From assembly GCF_013340935.1 (NCBI RefSeq), contig NZ_WHOS01000028.1:32957-96956 (forward strand): 64,000 bases of DNA, given 5' to 3'. Source of the DNA: Azospirillum melinis (lineage in GTDB: Bacteria > Pseudomonadota > Alphaproteobacteria > Azospirillales > Azospirillaceae). Position 1 is the first letter of the stretch. Every line of letters begins with the position of its first letter. A program made the translations under genes and the position numbers. Positions 26,042-35,154 of the stretch are shown in pieces. Under the pieces are notes generated by a model that saw only the letters and a list, made by a program, of their open reading frames with translations, made no database searches and was not told the origin of the DNA.

Positions 26042-27025
26042 TTGCTGCATGTTTTCGTCAATGACGGCGGTCTGCTGCGCTGGGACAGGGAGGCAGCGGA
26101 CGAGTCGGCCCCGTTCCCGGAGTCCGCCGTGTGGCTGGACCTGATCAACCCGACGCCCGACGAACTGGCGCGGGCGGAGGCGCTGATCGGCACCGGCCTG
26201 CCCACCCGCGAGCAGATGGCGGAGATCGAGGAGTCGAGCCGTCTGCGCGTTGCCGGCGGTGCGCTGACCATGACCGTCACCGCCCTGGTCTGGGCCGATA
26301 CCGACGAGCCACGCATCGCCACCGTCAGCTTCGTGCTGGCCGGCCGGCGGCTGGTGACCATCCACGACATCGATCCGCAGGCGCTGCTGGCTTTCCGCCG
26401 CCGCGCCACCCATGGGCAGGTCTCCGCATCCCGTGGCGAACTGGTGCTGGCCGCACTGGTGGACGGGATGATCGACCGCACGTCGGTCGTGCTGCGGCGG
26501 ACCGGGGTGGAGATGGATGCACTGAACCGCCGCTATTTCCGCGGGCGCAAGCTGCGCTCCCGCGGCGAGACGCTGGACGACGCGCAGACGCTGAAGCGCA
26601 TCGGCCATGCCGGTCACCTGATCGGGAAGGCACGGATCAGTCTGGCCAGCCTCACCCGCATGACCGACTTCCTGGCGCGCGGCGACGGCTGGAACGCCGG
26701 CAAGGCGACGCGGCGCTGGGCCAAGACCACGCTGCAGGATCTACGCGGTCTGGACCAGTATGCCCGCTTCCTCTCCGGCAAGGTCGCCCTAGCGCTCGAC
26801 ACCGCGCTGGGCCAGATCAATGTCGAGCAGAACGAGATCGTCAAGATCGTGTCGGTGCTGACCGTTCTGCTCTATCCGCCGACCCTCGTCGCCAGCATCG
26901 GCGGCATGAACTTCACCGACATGCCCGGCAGCCATTCGCCCTTCGGCTATGCCAGCGCCTTGGGGCTGATGCTGCTGTCGGCCCTGCTGCCGATGGTCTA
27001 TGTGCGGTCGAAGCGCTGGATGTAG
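26042..27025 (+). CDS. CorA-type divalent-cation transporter (ZntB-like)
   Basis: 327 residues. A large N-terminal cytoplasmic funnel precedes two C-terminal membrane helices: VSVLTVLLYPPTLVASIGGMNF with the pore-entrance GMN signature, then SALGLMLLSALLPMVYVRSKRWM (in parts). Family members move Mg2+, or Zn2+ for ZntB; the ion is not determined here. The start is TTG, seven bases after AAGGAG (26029-26034); no in-frame ATG is near. Confidence 0.88.
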   Translation: MLHVFVNDGGLLRWDREAADESAPFPESAVWLDLINPTPDELARAEALIGTGLPTREQMAEIEESSRLRVAGGALTMTVTALVWADTDEPRIATVSFVLAGRRLVTIHDIDPQALLAFRRRATHGQVSASRGELVLAALVDGMIDRTSVVLRRTGVEMDALNRRYFRGRKLRSRGETLDDAQTLKRIGHAGHLIGKARISLASLTRMTDFLARGDGWNAGKATRRWAKTTLQDLRGLDQYARFLSGKVALALDTALGQINVEQNEIVKIVSVLTVLLYPPTLVASIGGMNFTDMPGSHSPFGYASALGLMLLSALLPMVYVRSKRWM

Positions 27026-27071
27026 CGCATTTCCACAATATGGCAGGCGGATCGTCCGCAGCGCTTTCCTT

Positions 27072-27100
27072 TTGACACGACTGTCCGTCGGCGGCAGGAT
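27072..27100 (+). promoter_or_regulatory. thiC promoter
   Basis: A perfect -35 TTGACA, a 17-base spacer and CAGGAT. Transcription would begin about 27107, right at the 5' side of the riboswitch. Confidence 0.65.
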
Positions 27101-27113
27101 GGGCCGCATTCCA

Positions 27114-27228
27114 GGGGGGTCCCGACAGGGGGCTGAGATACCAACGGCCGGACGGCGCACTGCGCAAGCCGGCAGCGTGGTGACCCTTCGAACCTGATCC
27201 GGGTCATACCGGCGAAGGGAGGGACCTC
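27114..27228 (+). ncRNA. TPP riboswitch (THI element)
   Basis: The aptamer is plain: GGGGGCTGAGATACC on the pyrimidine-binding side and GACCCTTCGAACCTGATCCGGGTCATACCGGCGAAGGGA (in parts) on the pyrophosphate side. P1 closes by GGTCCC (27118-27123) with GGGACC (27221-27226). It should sense thiamin diphosphate and switch off thiC. Confidence 0.96.
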
Positions 27229-27367
27229 GTGACGGGCCGAATCTCGCCCCGTCCGGCCGTATCGGCCCCGCCATGCCGGGGAACCATTCCGAAACGGCCC
27301 GCACGAAGATACCGCACCTCCGTCCGCAGTCCCGGGTTTGTCCGCCCAACTCCGACGGAGAAACCCA

Positions 27368-29095
27368 ATGCCTAAGGACTTCAACGAGAACGCCATCCGC
27401 ATTTCGACCGGCCCGCTGCCGTCGTCGCGGAAAATCCATGTGCCCGGCACGCGCTTTCCCGATCTGCGCGTCGCCCTGCGCGAGATCGCGCTGTCGGGCG
27501 GCGAGCCGCCGCTGACCGTCTATGACGCCTCCGGTCCCTACACCGACGAGTCGGTCGCCATCGACGTGCAGGCCGGCCTGTCCAAGCACCGCCGCGACTG
27601 GATCCTGGCGCGCGGCGATGTCGAGACCGCCGACAACGGCGTGCTGCGCGCCAAGGACGGCGGGGCGGTGACGCAGATGGCCTACGCCCGCGCCGGCATC
27701 GTCACCGCGGAAATGGAATACATCGCCGTTCGCGAAAATCTGGGCCGCGCCGCAGCGCTTGAAGCCGTCCGCGACGGCGAGGATTTCGGCGCCGAGATCC
27801 CCGACTTCATCACTCCGGAGTTCGTCCGTGACGAGGTGGCGCGTGGGCGGGCGATCATCCCGTCCAACGTCAACCACCCCGAGTCGGAGCCGATGATCAT
27901 CGGCCGCAACTTCCTGACCAAGATCAACGCCAACATCGGCAACTCCGCCGTGACCTCCTCCATCGAGGAGGAGGTGGAAAAGATGGTCTGGTCGATCCGC
28001 TGGGGGGCCGACACCGTGATGGATTTGTCCACCGGCGCCGACATCCACCAGACCCGCGAATGGATCCTGCGCAACTCCCCGGTTCCCATCGGCACCGTGC
28101 CGATCTATCAGGCTTTGGAGAAGGTGAAGGGCAAGGCCGAGGACCTGACCTGGGAGCTGTTCCGCGACACGCTGATCGAGCAGGCGGAGCAGGGCGTCGA
28201 TTACTTCACCATCCATGCCGGCCTGCGGCTGGCCCACATCCCGCTGACGGCGAAGCGGGTAACCGGCATCGTCTCGCGCGGCGGCTCGATCATTGCCAAA
28301 TGGTGTCTGGCGCATCACCGTGAGAATTTCCTCTACGACCATTTCGCCGACATCGTCGAGATCTGCCGGACCTATGACGTGGCGCTCTCGATGGGCGACG
28401 GGCTGCGGCCGGGCAGCCAGGCCGACGCCAACGACGCCGCGCAGTTCGCCGAGCTGGAAACGCTGGGCGAGCTGACCAAGATCGCCTGGGCGCGCGATGT
28501 GCAGGTGATGATCGAAGGGCCGGGCCATGTGCCGATGCACAAGATCAAGCACAATGTCGAGAAGCAGCTGGCGCTGTGCGGCGAGGCGCCCTTCTACACG
28601 CTGGGGCCGTTGGTGACCGACATCGCGCCGGGTTACGACCATATCACCAGTGCCATCGGTGCGGCGATGATCGGCTGGTTCGGCACGGCGATGCTCTGCT
28701 ACGTCACGCCGAAGGAGCATCTCGGCCTGCCCGACCGCGACGACGTGAAGGCCGGCGTCATCGCCTACAAGATCGCCGCCCACGCCGCAGACCTCGCCAA
28801 GGGCCACCCGGCGGCGCGGCTGCGCGACGACGCCATGTCGCGCGCCCGCTTCTCCTTCCGCTGGCGCGACCAGTTCGCCCTGTCGCTCGATCCCGACACG
28901 GCGATGGCCTACCACGACGAGACCCTGCCGGCGGAAGGCGCCAAGACCGCGCATTTCTGTTCGATGTGCGGGCCGAAATTCTGCTCGATGAAGATCACGC
29001 AGGAAATCCGCGACGCCGCGGAATCCGGCATGGCCGAGATGTCGGAGAAGTTCCGCCAGTCGGGCGGGGAAATCTACCAGCCGGCAGCGGAGTGA
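27368..29095 (+). CDS. thiC: Phosphomethylpyrimidine synthase
   Basis: 575 residues. ThiC converts aminoimidazole ribotide to the hydroxymethylpyrimidine phosphate of thiamin by radical SAM chemistry. The C-terminal cluster motif CSMCGPKFCSM (CX2CX4C, [4Fe-4S]) is intact, and NANIGNSAVTSSIEEEVEKM, FTIHAGLR, RGGSIIAKWC and EGPGHVPMHKI are conserved landmarks. The ATG at 27368 sits behind GGAGAAA; the open frame goes ten codons further but into the leader. It is alone and TPP-riboswitch controlled. Confidence 0.97.
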   Translation: MPKDFNENAIRISTGPLPSSRKIHVPGTRFPDLRVALREIALSGGEPPLTVYDASGPYTDESVAIDVQAGLSKHRRDWILARGDVETADNGVLRAKDGGAVTQMAYARAGIVTAEMEYIAVRENLGRAAALEAVRDGEDFGAEIPDFITPEFVRDEVARGRAIIPSNVNHPESEPMIIGRNFLTKINANIGNSAVTSSIEEEVEKMVWSIRWGADTVMDLSTGADIHQTREWILRNSPVPIGTVPIYQALEKVKGKAEDLTWELFRDTLIEQAEQGVDYFTIHAGLRLAHIPLTAKRVTGIVSRGGSIIAKWCLAHHRENFLYDHFADIVEICRTYDVALSMGDGLRPGSQADANDAAQFAELETLGELTKIAWARDVQVMIEGPGHVPMHKIKHNVEKQLALCGEAPFYTLGPLVTDIAPGYDHITSAIGAAMIGWFGTAMLCYVTPKEHLGLPDRDDVKAGVIAYKIAAHAADLAKGHPAARLRDDAMSRARFSFRWRDQFALSLDPDTAMAYHDETLPAEGAKTAHFCSMCGPKFCSMKITQEIRDAAESGMAEMSEKFRQSGGEIYQPAAE

Positions 29096-29120
29096 GGTCT
29101 GGCGGAGCGAAGTCTGGCAG

Positions 29121-29140
29121 GGGGGCGGGTCGCCGCCCCC
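29121..29140. terminator. Hairpin between convergent thiC and greB
   Basis: GGGGGCGG-GTCG-CCGCCCCC, eight GC pairs in a 49-base convergent gap. No T-run on either strand. Confidence 0.35.
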
Positions 29141-29144
29141 TCCG

Positions 29145-29696
29145 TCAGTCCGCGTACCGGATCTCCAGCACTTCGACCTGCTCCAGTCCCGCCGGGGTGC
29201 GGACATCCACCAGATCGCCCTCCCGCGCCTTCAGCAGGGCGCGGGCCATGGGCGAGATCCAGCTGACATGGCCGCGGTCGGGGTCGACCTCGTCGGCGCC
29301 GACGATGGTGATGGTGTTCTCCGCCCCATCCTCGCGGGCATAGGTGACAGTGGCGCCGAAGAAGATCTGTTCGCGGTTCTTCTGGTCCTGCGGATTGACC
29401 ACCACCGCCGATTCCAGCCGCTTGTTCAGGAAACGGATGCGGCGGTCGATCTCGCGCAGGCGCTTCTTGCCATAGAGATAATCGCCATTCTCCGAGCGGT
29501 CGCCGTTGCCGGCGGCCCAGGACACCACCTCCACCACCTTCGGCCGCTCCACCCGCAGCAGGTGGCGCAGTTCCTCCTGCATGCGCTGGAAGCCGGGCGG
29601 GGTCATGTAGTTCTTGAAGCCCTGCGGCAACGGTGCCGGATCGTCGAGGTCGTCGTCGTCCTGCGTGTCGTTCTCGCGGGTGAAGGCCTTGCTCAT
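29145..29696 (-). CDS. greB: Transcription elongation factor GreB
   Basis: 183 residues. The N-terminal coiled-coil (GFQRMQEELRHLLRVERPKV, then ENGDYLYGKKRLREIDRRIRFLNKRLE) precedes the FKBP-like C-terminal domain (VTYAREDGAENTITIVG, GHVSWISPMARALLKAREGD). ENGDYLYGKKRLREID is the GreB version of this segment. An acidic lead (DTQDDDDLDDPAP) of about 25 residues is extra. It rescues backtracked RNA polymerase by transcript cleavage. It is downstream of rne but separated by a terminator. Confidence 0.93.
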   Translation of the reverse strand: MSKAFTRENDTQDDDDLDDPAPLPQGFKNYMTPPGFQRMQEELRHLLRVERPKVVEVVSWAAGNGDRSENGDYLYGKKRLREIDRRIRFLNKRLESAVVVNPQDQKNREQIFFGATVTYAREDGAENTITIVGADEVDPDRGHVSWISPMARALLKAREGDLVDVRTPAGLEQVEVLEIRYAD

Positions 29697-29739
29697 GGTC
29701 CGACCTGTCCTGTGGCAGGGGTGATAACGTCCGGGAAAA

Positions 29740-29767
29740 GGAAAAGGCGCCTTGCGGCGCCTTTTCC
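29740..29767 (-). terminator. Bidirectional-looking terminator of rne
   Basis: A perfect 12-base stem (GGAAAAGGCGCC/GGCGCCTTTTCC) with loop TTGC. On the minus strand it lies about 30 bases past the rne stop and ends in TTTTCCTTTT. Confidence 0.85.
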
Positions 29768-29798
29768 CGTTCCAGAGGTCCCGGTTGGGCCGTCGGGC

Positions 29799-32795
29799 TT
29801 ACCGCTTCCACCAGCCGCGGCGCGGCTTGGCATCGGCATCGGTGTCAGCCGCAGCCGGCTCGGGAGCCGGGGCCGGCGTGGCGGCCGCGGGCGTAGCGGC
29901 CGCTTCGGCCGGGGCCTCGGCGGCGGCCTTGCGCTTGCGCGACGCCTTCTTGGCCGGCGCGGCTTCGGCAACGGTCTCCACCGGCGCCTCGACCGCAGCG
30001 GCGGCCTTGCGCTTGCGGCCCTTGGCCGGAGCTTCGGCGACGACCGCCGGAGCAGCCGCAGGGGCGGCTTCGACCGGAGCCTCGGCGGCGGCCTTGCGCT
30101 TGCGCGACGCCTTCTTCGGCGCGGTTTCGGCAACCGCTTCAACCGGCGCCTCGACCGGGGCAGCGCCCTTGCGCTTGCGGCCCTTGGCCGGAGCTTCGGC
30201 GACGACCGCCGGAGCAGCCGCAGGGGCGGCTTCGACCGGAGCCTCGGCGGCGGCCTTGCGCTTGCGCGACGCCTTCCTGGCGGGCGCCTTGGCGGCGGTC
30301 TCGGCCTGAGCCGCGGCCGGGGCGGTCACCGGAACCGGAGCCTCCTCGACTGCCGGAGCGGCTTCGCCGGCCAGGATCCAGTCGAGATCGCTCGCCTCGG
30401 CCGGAGCCGGCGCCATCCGGGCCGGAGCGTCCTGAGCCGGAGCGGCGGCGGGCTGCTGGCCGGCGGCGTCCTCGCCGCCCTCCAGGCCTTCCGCACCTTC
30501 GCGGCGCGACCGGCGACGGCCACCGCGCTTGCCGCGGCGGCGCTTCTTGCGGCCATCGCCGTTGCGCTCGCCGGCATCGGCACCGGTCTCGTCCTCGCCG
30601 TCATCCTCATCCTCGTCGTCGCCTTCAGCGTCGGCGTCGGCGGAGTCGGCCGCAGGTTCGGAGATGGCGGCACCGGGGATGGCTTCGGCGGCAACCGGCA
30701 GAACGCTCTCATCGGCGTCCTGGCCGGCCTCCTGATCGCCCTCGTCCGTCTCGGCATCGCCCTCGGCGCTGTCGCCGTCGGTCCGGCCTTCGTCGCGGTC
30801 ACGGCCACGGCCGCGGCGGCGGCGGCGGCGACGGCGACGATCCTCGCCATTGCCCTCGCCGTTGGCTTCGGCGCGCTCGCCGGTCTCCTCGACCTGGACG
30901 GCCTCGGTCTCGGCTTCCGGCTCTTCCACCGCCTCGACCGGCTCGGCGGCGAGCGCGCGGTCGGTCTCGGCCATCACGCGGTCGGCGCTGACCAGCGGAG
31001 CGTCCTCGTCGGGCAGACGGGCCTTGTTGCGTTCCAGACGGTGATCCGGGGCGATCAGCCCGTCGTCGGCCTGGACCATCACGCTGAAGGCGTGACGCTC
31101 TTCGATCTTGGCCAGTTCACCGCGCTTCTGGTTGAGGATGTACAGCGCGATGGAGGTCGGGACGAAGATGGTGATCTCGGCCGAGCGCTTGCGGATGCCT
31201 TCTTCCTCGATGGCGCGCAGGACGTGCAGCGAGGCGGATTCGACCGACCGGACGACGCCGGTGCCCGAGCAGTGCGGGCAGCGCTCGAAGTTGGTCTCCA
31301 GCAGCGACGGACGCAGACGCTGGCGCGACAGCTCCAACAGGCCGAAGGCGGAGATGCGGCCGAGCTGGATGCGCGCCCGGTCGTTCTTCATCGCCTCCTT
31401 CATGCGGCGCTCGACGGCGGCGTTGTTCCGCGGCTCCTCCATGTCGATGAAGTCGATGACGATCAGGCCGGCCAGATCGCGCAGGCGCAGCTGGCGCGCC
31501 ACCTCGTCGGCGGCCTCCAGGTTGGTCTTGTAGGCGGTTTCCTCGATGTTGCGCTCGCGGGTCGATTTGCCGGAGTTGACGTCGATGGAGACCAGCGCCT
31601 CGGTCGGGTTGATGACGATGTAGCCGCCGGAGCGCAGCTGAACCACCGGGCTGTGGATGGCGTCGATCTGCGTTTCCACCTGATAGCGGTGGAACAGCGG
31701 GATCTGGCTGTCGCGGTACAGCTGGACGCGCTGGGAGTGACCCGGCATCAGCATGTCCATGAACTCGCGCGCCGTGCGGAAGCCGGCCTCGCCCTCGACC
31801 CAGATCTCGTCGATGTCGTTGGAATAGAGGTCGCGGATCGACCGCTTGATCAGGTTCGCCTCTTCATAGATGAGGCAGGGCGCCGACGACTTCAGCGTCT
31901 GTTCGCGGATGTCGTCCCACAGGCGCAGGAGATATTCCAGGTCGCGCTTGATCTCGGGCTTGGAGCGCTCCAGCCCGGCGGTGCGCAGGATCACCGCCAT
32001 GCCGTCGGGAATGTCGAGATCCGACAGGATTTCCTTCAGGCGCTTGCGGTCGGCCGGGTTGGTGATCTTGCGGGAAATCCCGCCGCCACGGCCGGTGTTG
32101 GGCATCAGGACGCAGTAACGGCCGGGCAGCGACAGGTAGGTGGTCAGCGCCGCACCCTTGTTGCCGCGCTCCTCCTTCGTCACCTGCACCAGCATGACCT
32201 GCCGGCGCTTCACCACTTCCTGGATCTTGTAGGAGCGCAGCGGGCGCGAACGGCGGCGCTGGGTTTCCGCCTCCTCGTCCTCGTCGCCGCCGAGCGTGTC
32301 GGGAGCGGCGCCCTCGGTCGGGGCGGCCTGCTCGTCGCCGGCCTCGGCGTCTTCGCCGTTGTCTTCGCCGTCTTCCTCATCGGACGCCTCGGGCGCGATG
32401 GGGGAGGGCATCGGCGACCATTCCTCGACCACCTGCTCGGGGCGGATCGGCTCGGCCATCACGGCGCCGTCGGCGGCGGCCTCGGCCCGGGCTTCCGCCT
32501 GCTCCTCCAGCCGGCGTTCCTCGGCCAGCAGGGCCTCGCGGTCGGCCATCGGAATGCGGTAATAGTCGGGATGGATTTCGGAGAAGGCGAGGAAGCCGTG
32601 GCGGTTCCCGCCATACTCCACGAAGGCCGCCTGGAGCGAAGGCTCGACCCGCGTCACCTTCGCCAGGTAGATGTTGCCCTTCAGCTGCTTGCGGCTGGCG
32701 ATCTCGAAGTCGAGTTCCTCCAGCCGGTTGCCATTGACCACGGCGACCCGGGTTTCTTCCGGGTGCGTGGCGTCCACCAGCATGCGCTTGGCCAT
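29799..32795 (-). CDS. rne: Ribonuclease E
   Basis: 998 residues. The N-terminal half is catalytic: the S1 domain is interrupted by an acidic insertion of about 120 residues (about 80-200), a trait of alphaproteobacterial enzymes. The DNase I-like site has LIVIDFIDMEEPRNNAAVE, and the zinc link is CPHCSGTG. The C-terminal 400 residues are disordered: acidic, then RRRRRRGRGRDRDEG and KKRRRGKRGGRRRSRRE basic blocks for RNA and degradosome binding, then Ala/Lys tandem repeats (110-base perfect DNA duplication). It starts AAGCGCATG-style with GAGGA six bases before the ATG. A 715-base leader region precedes it, which suits autoregulation. Confidence 0.95.
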   Translation of the reverse strand: MAKRMLVDATHPEETRVAVVNGNRLEELDFEIASRKQLKGNIYLAKVTRVEPSLQAAFVEYGGNRHGFLAFSEIHPDYYRIPMADREALLAEERRLEEQAEARAEAAADGAVMAEPIRPEQVVEEWSPMPSPIAPEASDEEDGEDNGEDAEAGDEQAAPTEGAAPDTLGGDEDEEAETQRRRSRPLRSYKIQEVVKRRQVMLVQVTKEERGNKGAALTTYLSLPGRYCVLMPNTGRGGGISRKITNPADRKRLKEILSDLDIPDGMAVILRTAGLERSKPEIKRDLEYLLRLWDDIREQTLKSSAPCLIYEEANLIKRSIRDLYSNDIDEIWVEGEAGFRTAREFMDMLMPGHSQRVQLYRDSQIPLFHRYQVETQIDAIHSPVVQLRSGGYIVINPTEALVSIDVNSGKSTRERNIEETAYKTNLEAADEVARQLRLRDLAGLIVIDFIDMEEPRNNAAVERRMKEAMKNDRARIQLGRISAFGLLELSRQRLRPSLLETNFERCPHCSGTGVVRSVESASLHVLRAIEEEGIRKRSAEITIFVPTSIALYILNQKRGELAKIEERHAFSVMVQADDGLIAPDHRLERNKARLPDEDAPLVSADRVMAETDRALAAEPVEAVEEPEAETEAVQVEETGERAEANGEGNGEDRRRRRRRRRGRGRDRDEGRTDGDSAEGDAETDEGDQEAGQDADESVLPVAAEAIPGAAISEPAADSADADAEGDDEDEDDGEDETGADAGERNGDGRKKRRRGKRGGRRRSRREGAEGLEGGEDAAGQQPAAAPAQDAPARMAPAPAEASDLDWILAGEAAPAVEEAPVPVTAPAAAQAETAAKAPARKASRKRKAAAEAPVEAAPAAAPAVVAEAPAKGRKRKGAAPVEAPVEAVAETAPKKASRKRKAAAEAPVEAAPAAAPAVVAEAPAKGRKRKAAAAVEAPVETVAEAAPAKKASRKRKAAAEAPAEAAATPAAATPAPAPEPAAADTDADAKPRRGWWKR
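30005..30276 (-). repeat. 110-base perfect direct repeat inside rne
   Basis: 30005-30114 and 30167-30276 are identical, 162 bases (54 codons) apart, so the reading frame is kept. Each unit encodes KASRKRKAAAEAPVEAAP, then AVVAEAPAKGRKRK. A third, diverged unit begins near 29908. Confidence 0.9.
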
Positions 32796-33510
32796 ATACG
32801 ATCCTCAACGGCGCGACCCAGGGAACCCGCGCGACCGGTCGGGCCGCCTGGACGCAGCGTCTGTTGTGGGCGAAGCATACGGCACGACGGACCGGAACCG
32901 CCGAACGGCGCTGACGAGAGCAGCCAGGACGGCCCGGTCGACACGCGCCGGGCTGCCGCCTTGCGGCCACAGCCAGCTTCGAGGTTTCGTCCTCTCACCG
33001 CCAATCCGAACGCGCCACCCCGCGACGTCCCTCCGGCGCGGATGGCCGGACAGGCGGTGTCGAGGGCGACGCCGCAGCCCCTTGGGTAAGCCCCGTGACC
33101 GGCGATCGGCTGACCTTCGGCTCGATGGGATCGATGTCCGGGGATCAGCGAATCGGCGCTCACCTTGGGAGTCCGACCCTGGTCTGGCGAATTGCGGTCT
33201 GTCGCAAAGATACCATAGACAAGCGATCCCTCTTGCACAACGCGGAAATGCGCCGATTCGGCGAACAAGTTCGTCGCGGGGAAGCCGGGCTGCCACCTTC
33301 CACCGGGGCAGCCCGTCCGGGGGACGGTCCGGCCGCGCCGAGGCCGCCGTCCTGTTCACTGTTGCAGGAACGGCACCCCCGGCCGGAATTGACTCGGGAT
33401 CTGACGATCCGCGTTGAGAGCGTTGAATTGGCTGGGCTATAGCTGGTCATCCGGCGCCCGCTCGCGCTGCTTGCCCATCGCCGCACACCCTCTGCCGCCG
33501 AGGAGATTTG
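32796..33510. other. Long gap between rne and the amidase gene
   Basis: 715 bases without a convincing gene. On the minus strand TTGTGC-N17-TATGGT near 33210-33245 is a possible rne promoter, which would give rne a leader of over 400 bases. On the plus strand the amidase promoter lies at 33414-33443. Open frames here are GC-driven and have no ribosome binding site. Confidence 0.5.
33414..33443 (+). promoter_or_regulatory. Candidate amidase promoter
   Basis: TTGAGA, 18 bases, TATAGC. It would start transcription near 33450, about 61 bases upstream of the amidase ATG. Confidence 0.4.
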
Positions 33511-35010
33511 ATGCCACGGCCGCCCAGCCTGCCGACACCCGCCGCATCCGACCGCCAGCCGCGTTCCGCCCGTTCGCCGCGGAGATCGGTTGCCCGTGTC
33601 CTCGGGGTGCTTGTGCTGGCGCTGGTGCTGCTCGGCTTCGGGTCGGCCGGGATGACGGCCGGGCCGGCGACGGCGCAGACCACGGCGGCCCTGCCGTCGG
33701 CACCGCCGCGCACGGCGGTGGTCGATGCCCGGCTGGGCATCCATCCGGACAAGACCCGCTTCGTGCTGGAGCTGAGCGACCCGGTATCCTTCACCGTGTC
33801 GGTCGCCACCGATCCCTACCGCATCGTCGTCGATCTGCCCGACCTGATCTGGCCCGGCGGGTCGCTGCCGGTGGAGGGCAAGGGGGTGGTCGCGCGTTAC
33901 CACCATGCCGGAGGTCCGCGCGGCACGCGGCTGACCTTCGAGACGGTCGGTCCCGCCCGGCTGCGCGAGGGCTACATGATCCCGGCGCGCGACGGCCACC
34001 AGCCGCGCCTTGTCCTCGACCTGGAAAAGGCGACTCCGGCCGAATTCCGTCAACTCGCCGCGGCCGGCAAGGACGCGAAGGAGGTCGGCGGCAAGGGACA
34101 GCTGACGATGTCGTCCATCGTCTCGTCGGCGATGGCGGTTCCGGCGCCGGTTCCGGCCCCGCAACCTTCGCCGCCCGCCGCCGATCCCGCCAGCACGGTT
34201 CCGGCACCGCCGCCCTTCGCCCCGCTGCCGCCGATCCCGCCGGCCCAGCTGATCCCGGCCGCTCTGCCCGTCGCTCCGCCGCTGCCGGACAACAAGCCGC
34301 CGACGGTGGCGGAAAAGCCGCTGATCGTGCTCGATCCCGGCCATGGCGGCCAGGACCCCGGCGCCATCGGCGTCGGCGGCATCTATGAGAAGGACATCAC
34401 GCTCGCCACCGCCAAGGAGGTGAAGCGCCAGCTGGAGGCGACCGGCCGCTACCGGGTGAAGCTGACCCGCGACAGCGACGTGTTCATCCGCCTGCGCGAC
34501 CGGGTCGCCATCGGGCGGGAGGCCGGGGCCGACCTGTTCATCTCGCTGCATGCCGACAGCATCAGCAGCGGCGATATGCGCGGCCTGTCGATCTACACCC
34601 TGTCCGACAAGGCGTCCGACCGCGAGGCGGAAATGCTGGCCGCCAAGGAGAACAAGGCCGACGCCTTGGTCGGTCTCGACCTTTCGGGCGAGAACCAGCT
34701 GGTTGCCAACATCCTGATCGATCTGGCCCAGCGCGACACGATGAACCATTCCAAGCGCTTCGCGACGCTGGCTCTGCAGAACCTGGGGCGCGACGTGCCG
34801 CTGATCTCCAGCCGGCCGCACCGGCAGGCCGGCTTCGCCGTGCTGACCGCGCCCGACGTGCCGTCGGCGCTGATCGAGATGGGGTATCTGTCGAACCGGC
34901 AGGATGTCGGCCTGCTGACCTCCGGCGCGCACCGCGAGCGGCTGGGCAAGTCGCTGGCCCGGACCATCGACAGCTATTTCCGCTGGCTGCACGGCTCGCA
35001 GCGCAGCTGA
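33511..35010 (+). CDS. amiC: N-acetylmuramoyl-L-alanine amidase (AmiC-like)
   Basis: 499 residues. A signal anchor (VLGVLVLALVLLGFGSAG) is followed by an AMIN domain (about 70-180), a Pro/Ala-rich linker and Amidase_3 (about 270-495): VLDPGHGGQDPGAIG (zinc His), YEKDITLA (zinc Glu), LFISLHADS (zinc His) and PSALIEMGYLSN (catalytic Glu). It cleaves the stem peptide from MurNAc in septal peptidoglycan. A TTG lies one codon upstream; ATG with AGGAG is preferred. It is followed by PBP1A. Confidence 0.92.
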   Translation: MPRPPSLPTPAASDRQPRSARSPRRSVARVLGVLVLALVLLGFGSAGMTAGPATAQTTAALPSAPPRTAVVDARLGIHPDKTRFVLELSDPVSFTVSVATDPYRIVVDLPDLIWPGGSLPVEGKGVVARYHHAGGPRGTRLTFETVGPARLREGYMIPARDGHQPRLVLDLEKATPAEFRQLAAAGKDAKEVGGKGQLTMSSIVSSAMAVPAPVPAPQPSPPAADPASTVPAPPPFAPLPPIPPAQLIPAALPVAPPLPDNKPPTVAEKPLIVLDPGHGGQDPGAIGVGGIYEKDITLATAKEVKRQLEATGRYRVKLTRDSDVFIRLRDRVAIGREAGADLFISLHADSISSGDMRGLSIYTLSDKASDREAEMLAAKENKADALVGLDLSGENQLVANILIDLAQRDTMNHSKRFATLALQNLGRDVPLISSRPHRQAGFAVLTAPDVPSALIEMGYLSNRQDVGLLTSGAHRERLGKSLARTIDSYFRWLHGSQRS

Positions 35011-35154
35011 GACGCGGCAGCGGGGGGGCGGCTTACCCCTTCTGCGCCGGCGATTTCTTGTTCGCGCCCTCTGCGCGTCACATTTTCCTGACATGACGGG
35101 AACGGGGGCGGCGCTTCGCGGCGCGGCGGTGTAGGATGCGCCGCCCTGTCAGGC

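Larger units (their letters stand above)
27026..27367 (+). other. thiC leader region
   Basis: 342 bases without a protein gene. They hold the thiC promoter (27072-27100), the TPP riboswitch (27114-27228) and, downstream, GC-rich segments such as GGCCG-TAT-CGGCC that may form the expression platform, ending with GGAGAAA before the thiC ATG. Confidence 0.75.

Noticed and set aside
29268..33089. 1273-codon plus-strand open frame
   Set aside because: Antisense to greB and rne; low-complexity Gly/Arg/Ala runs mirror the rne tail repeats.
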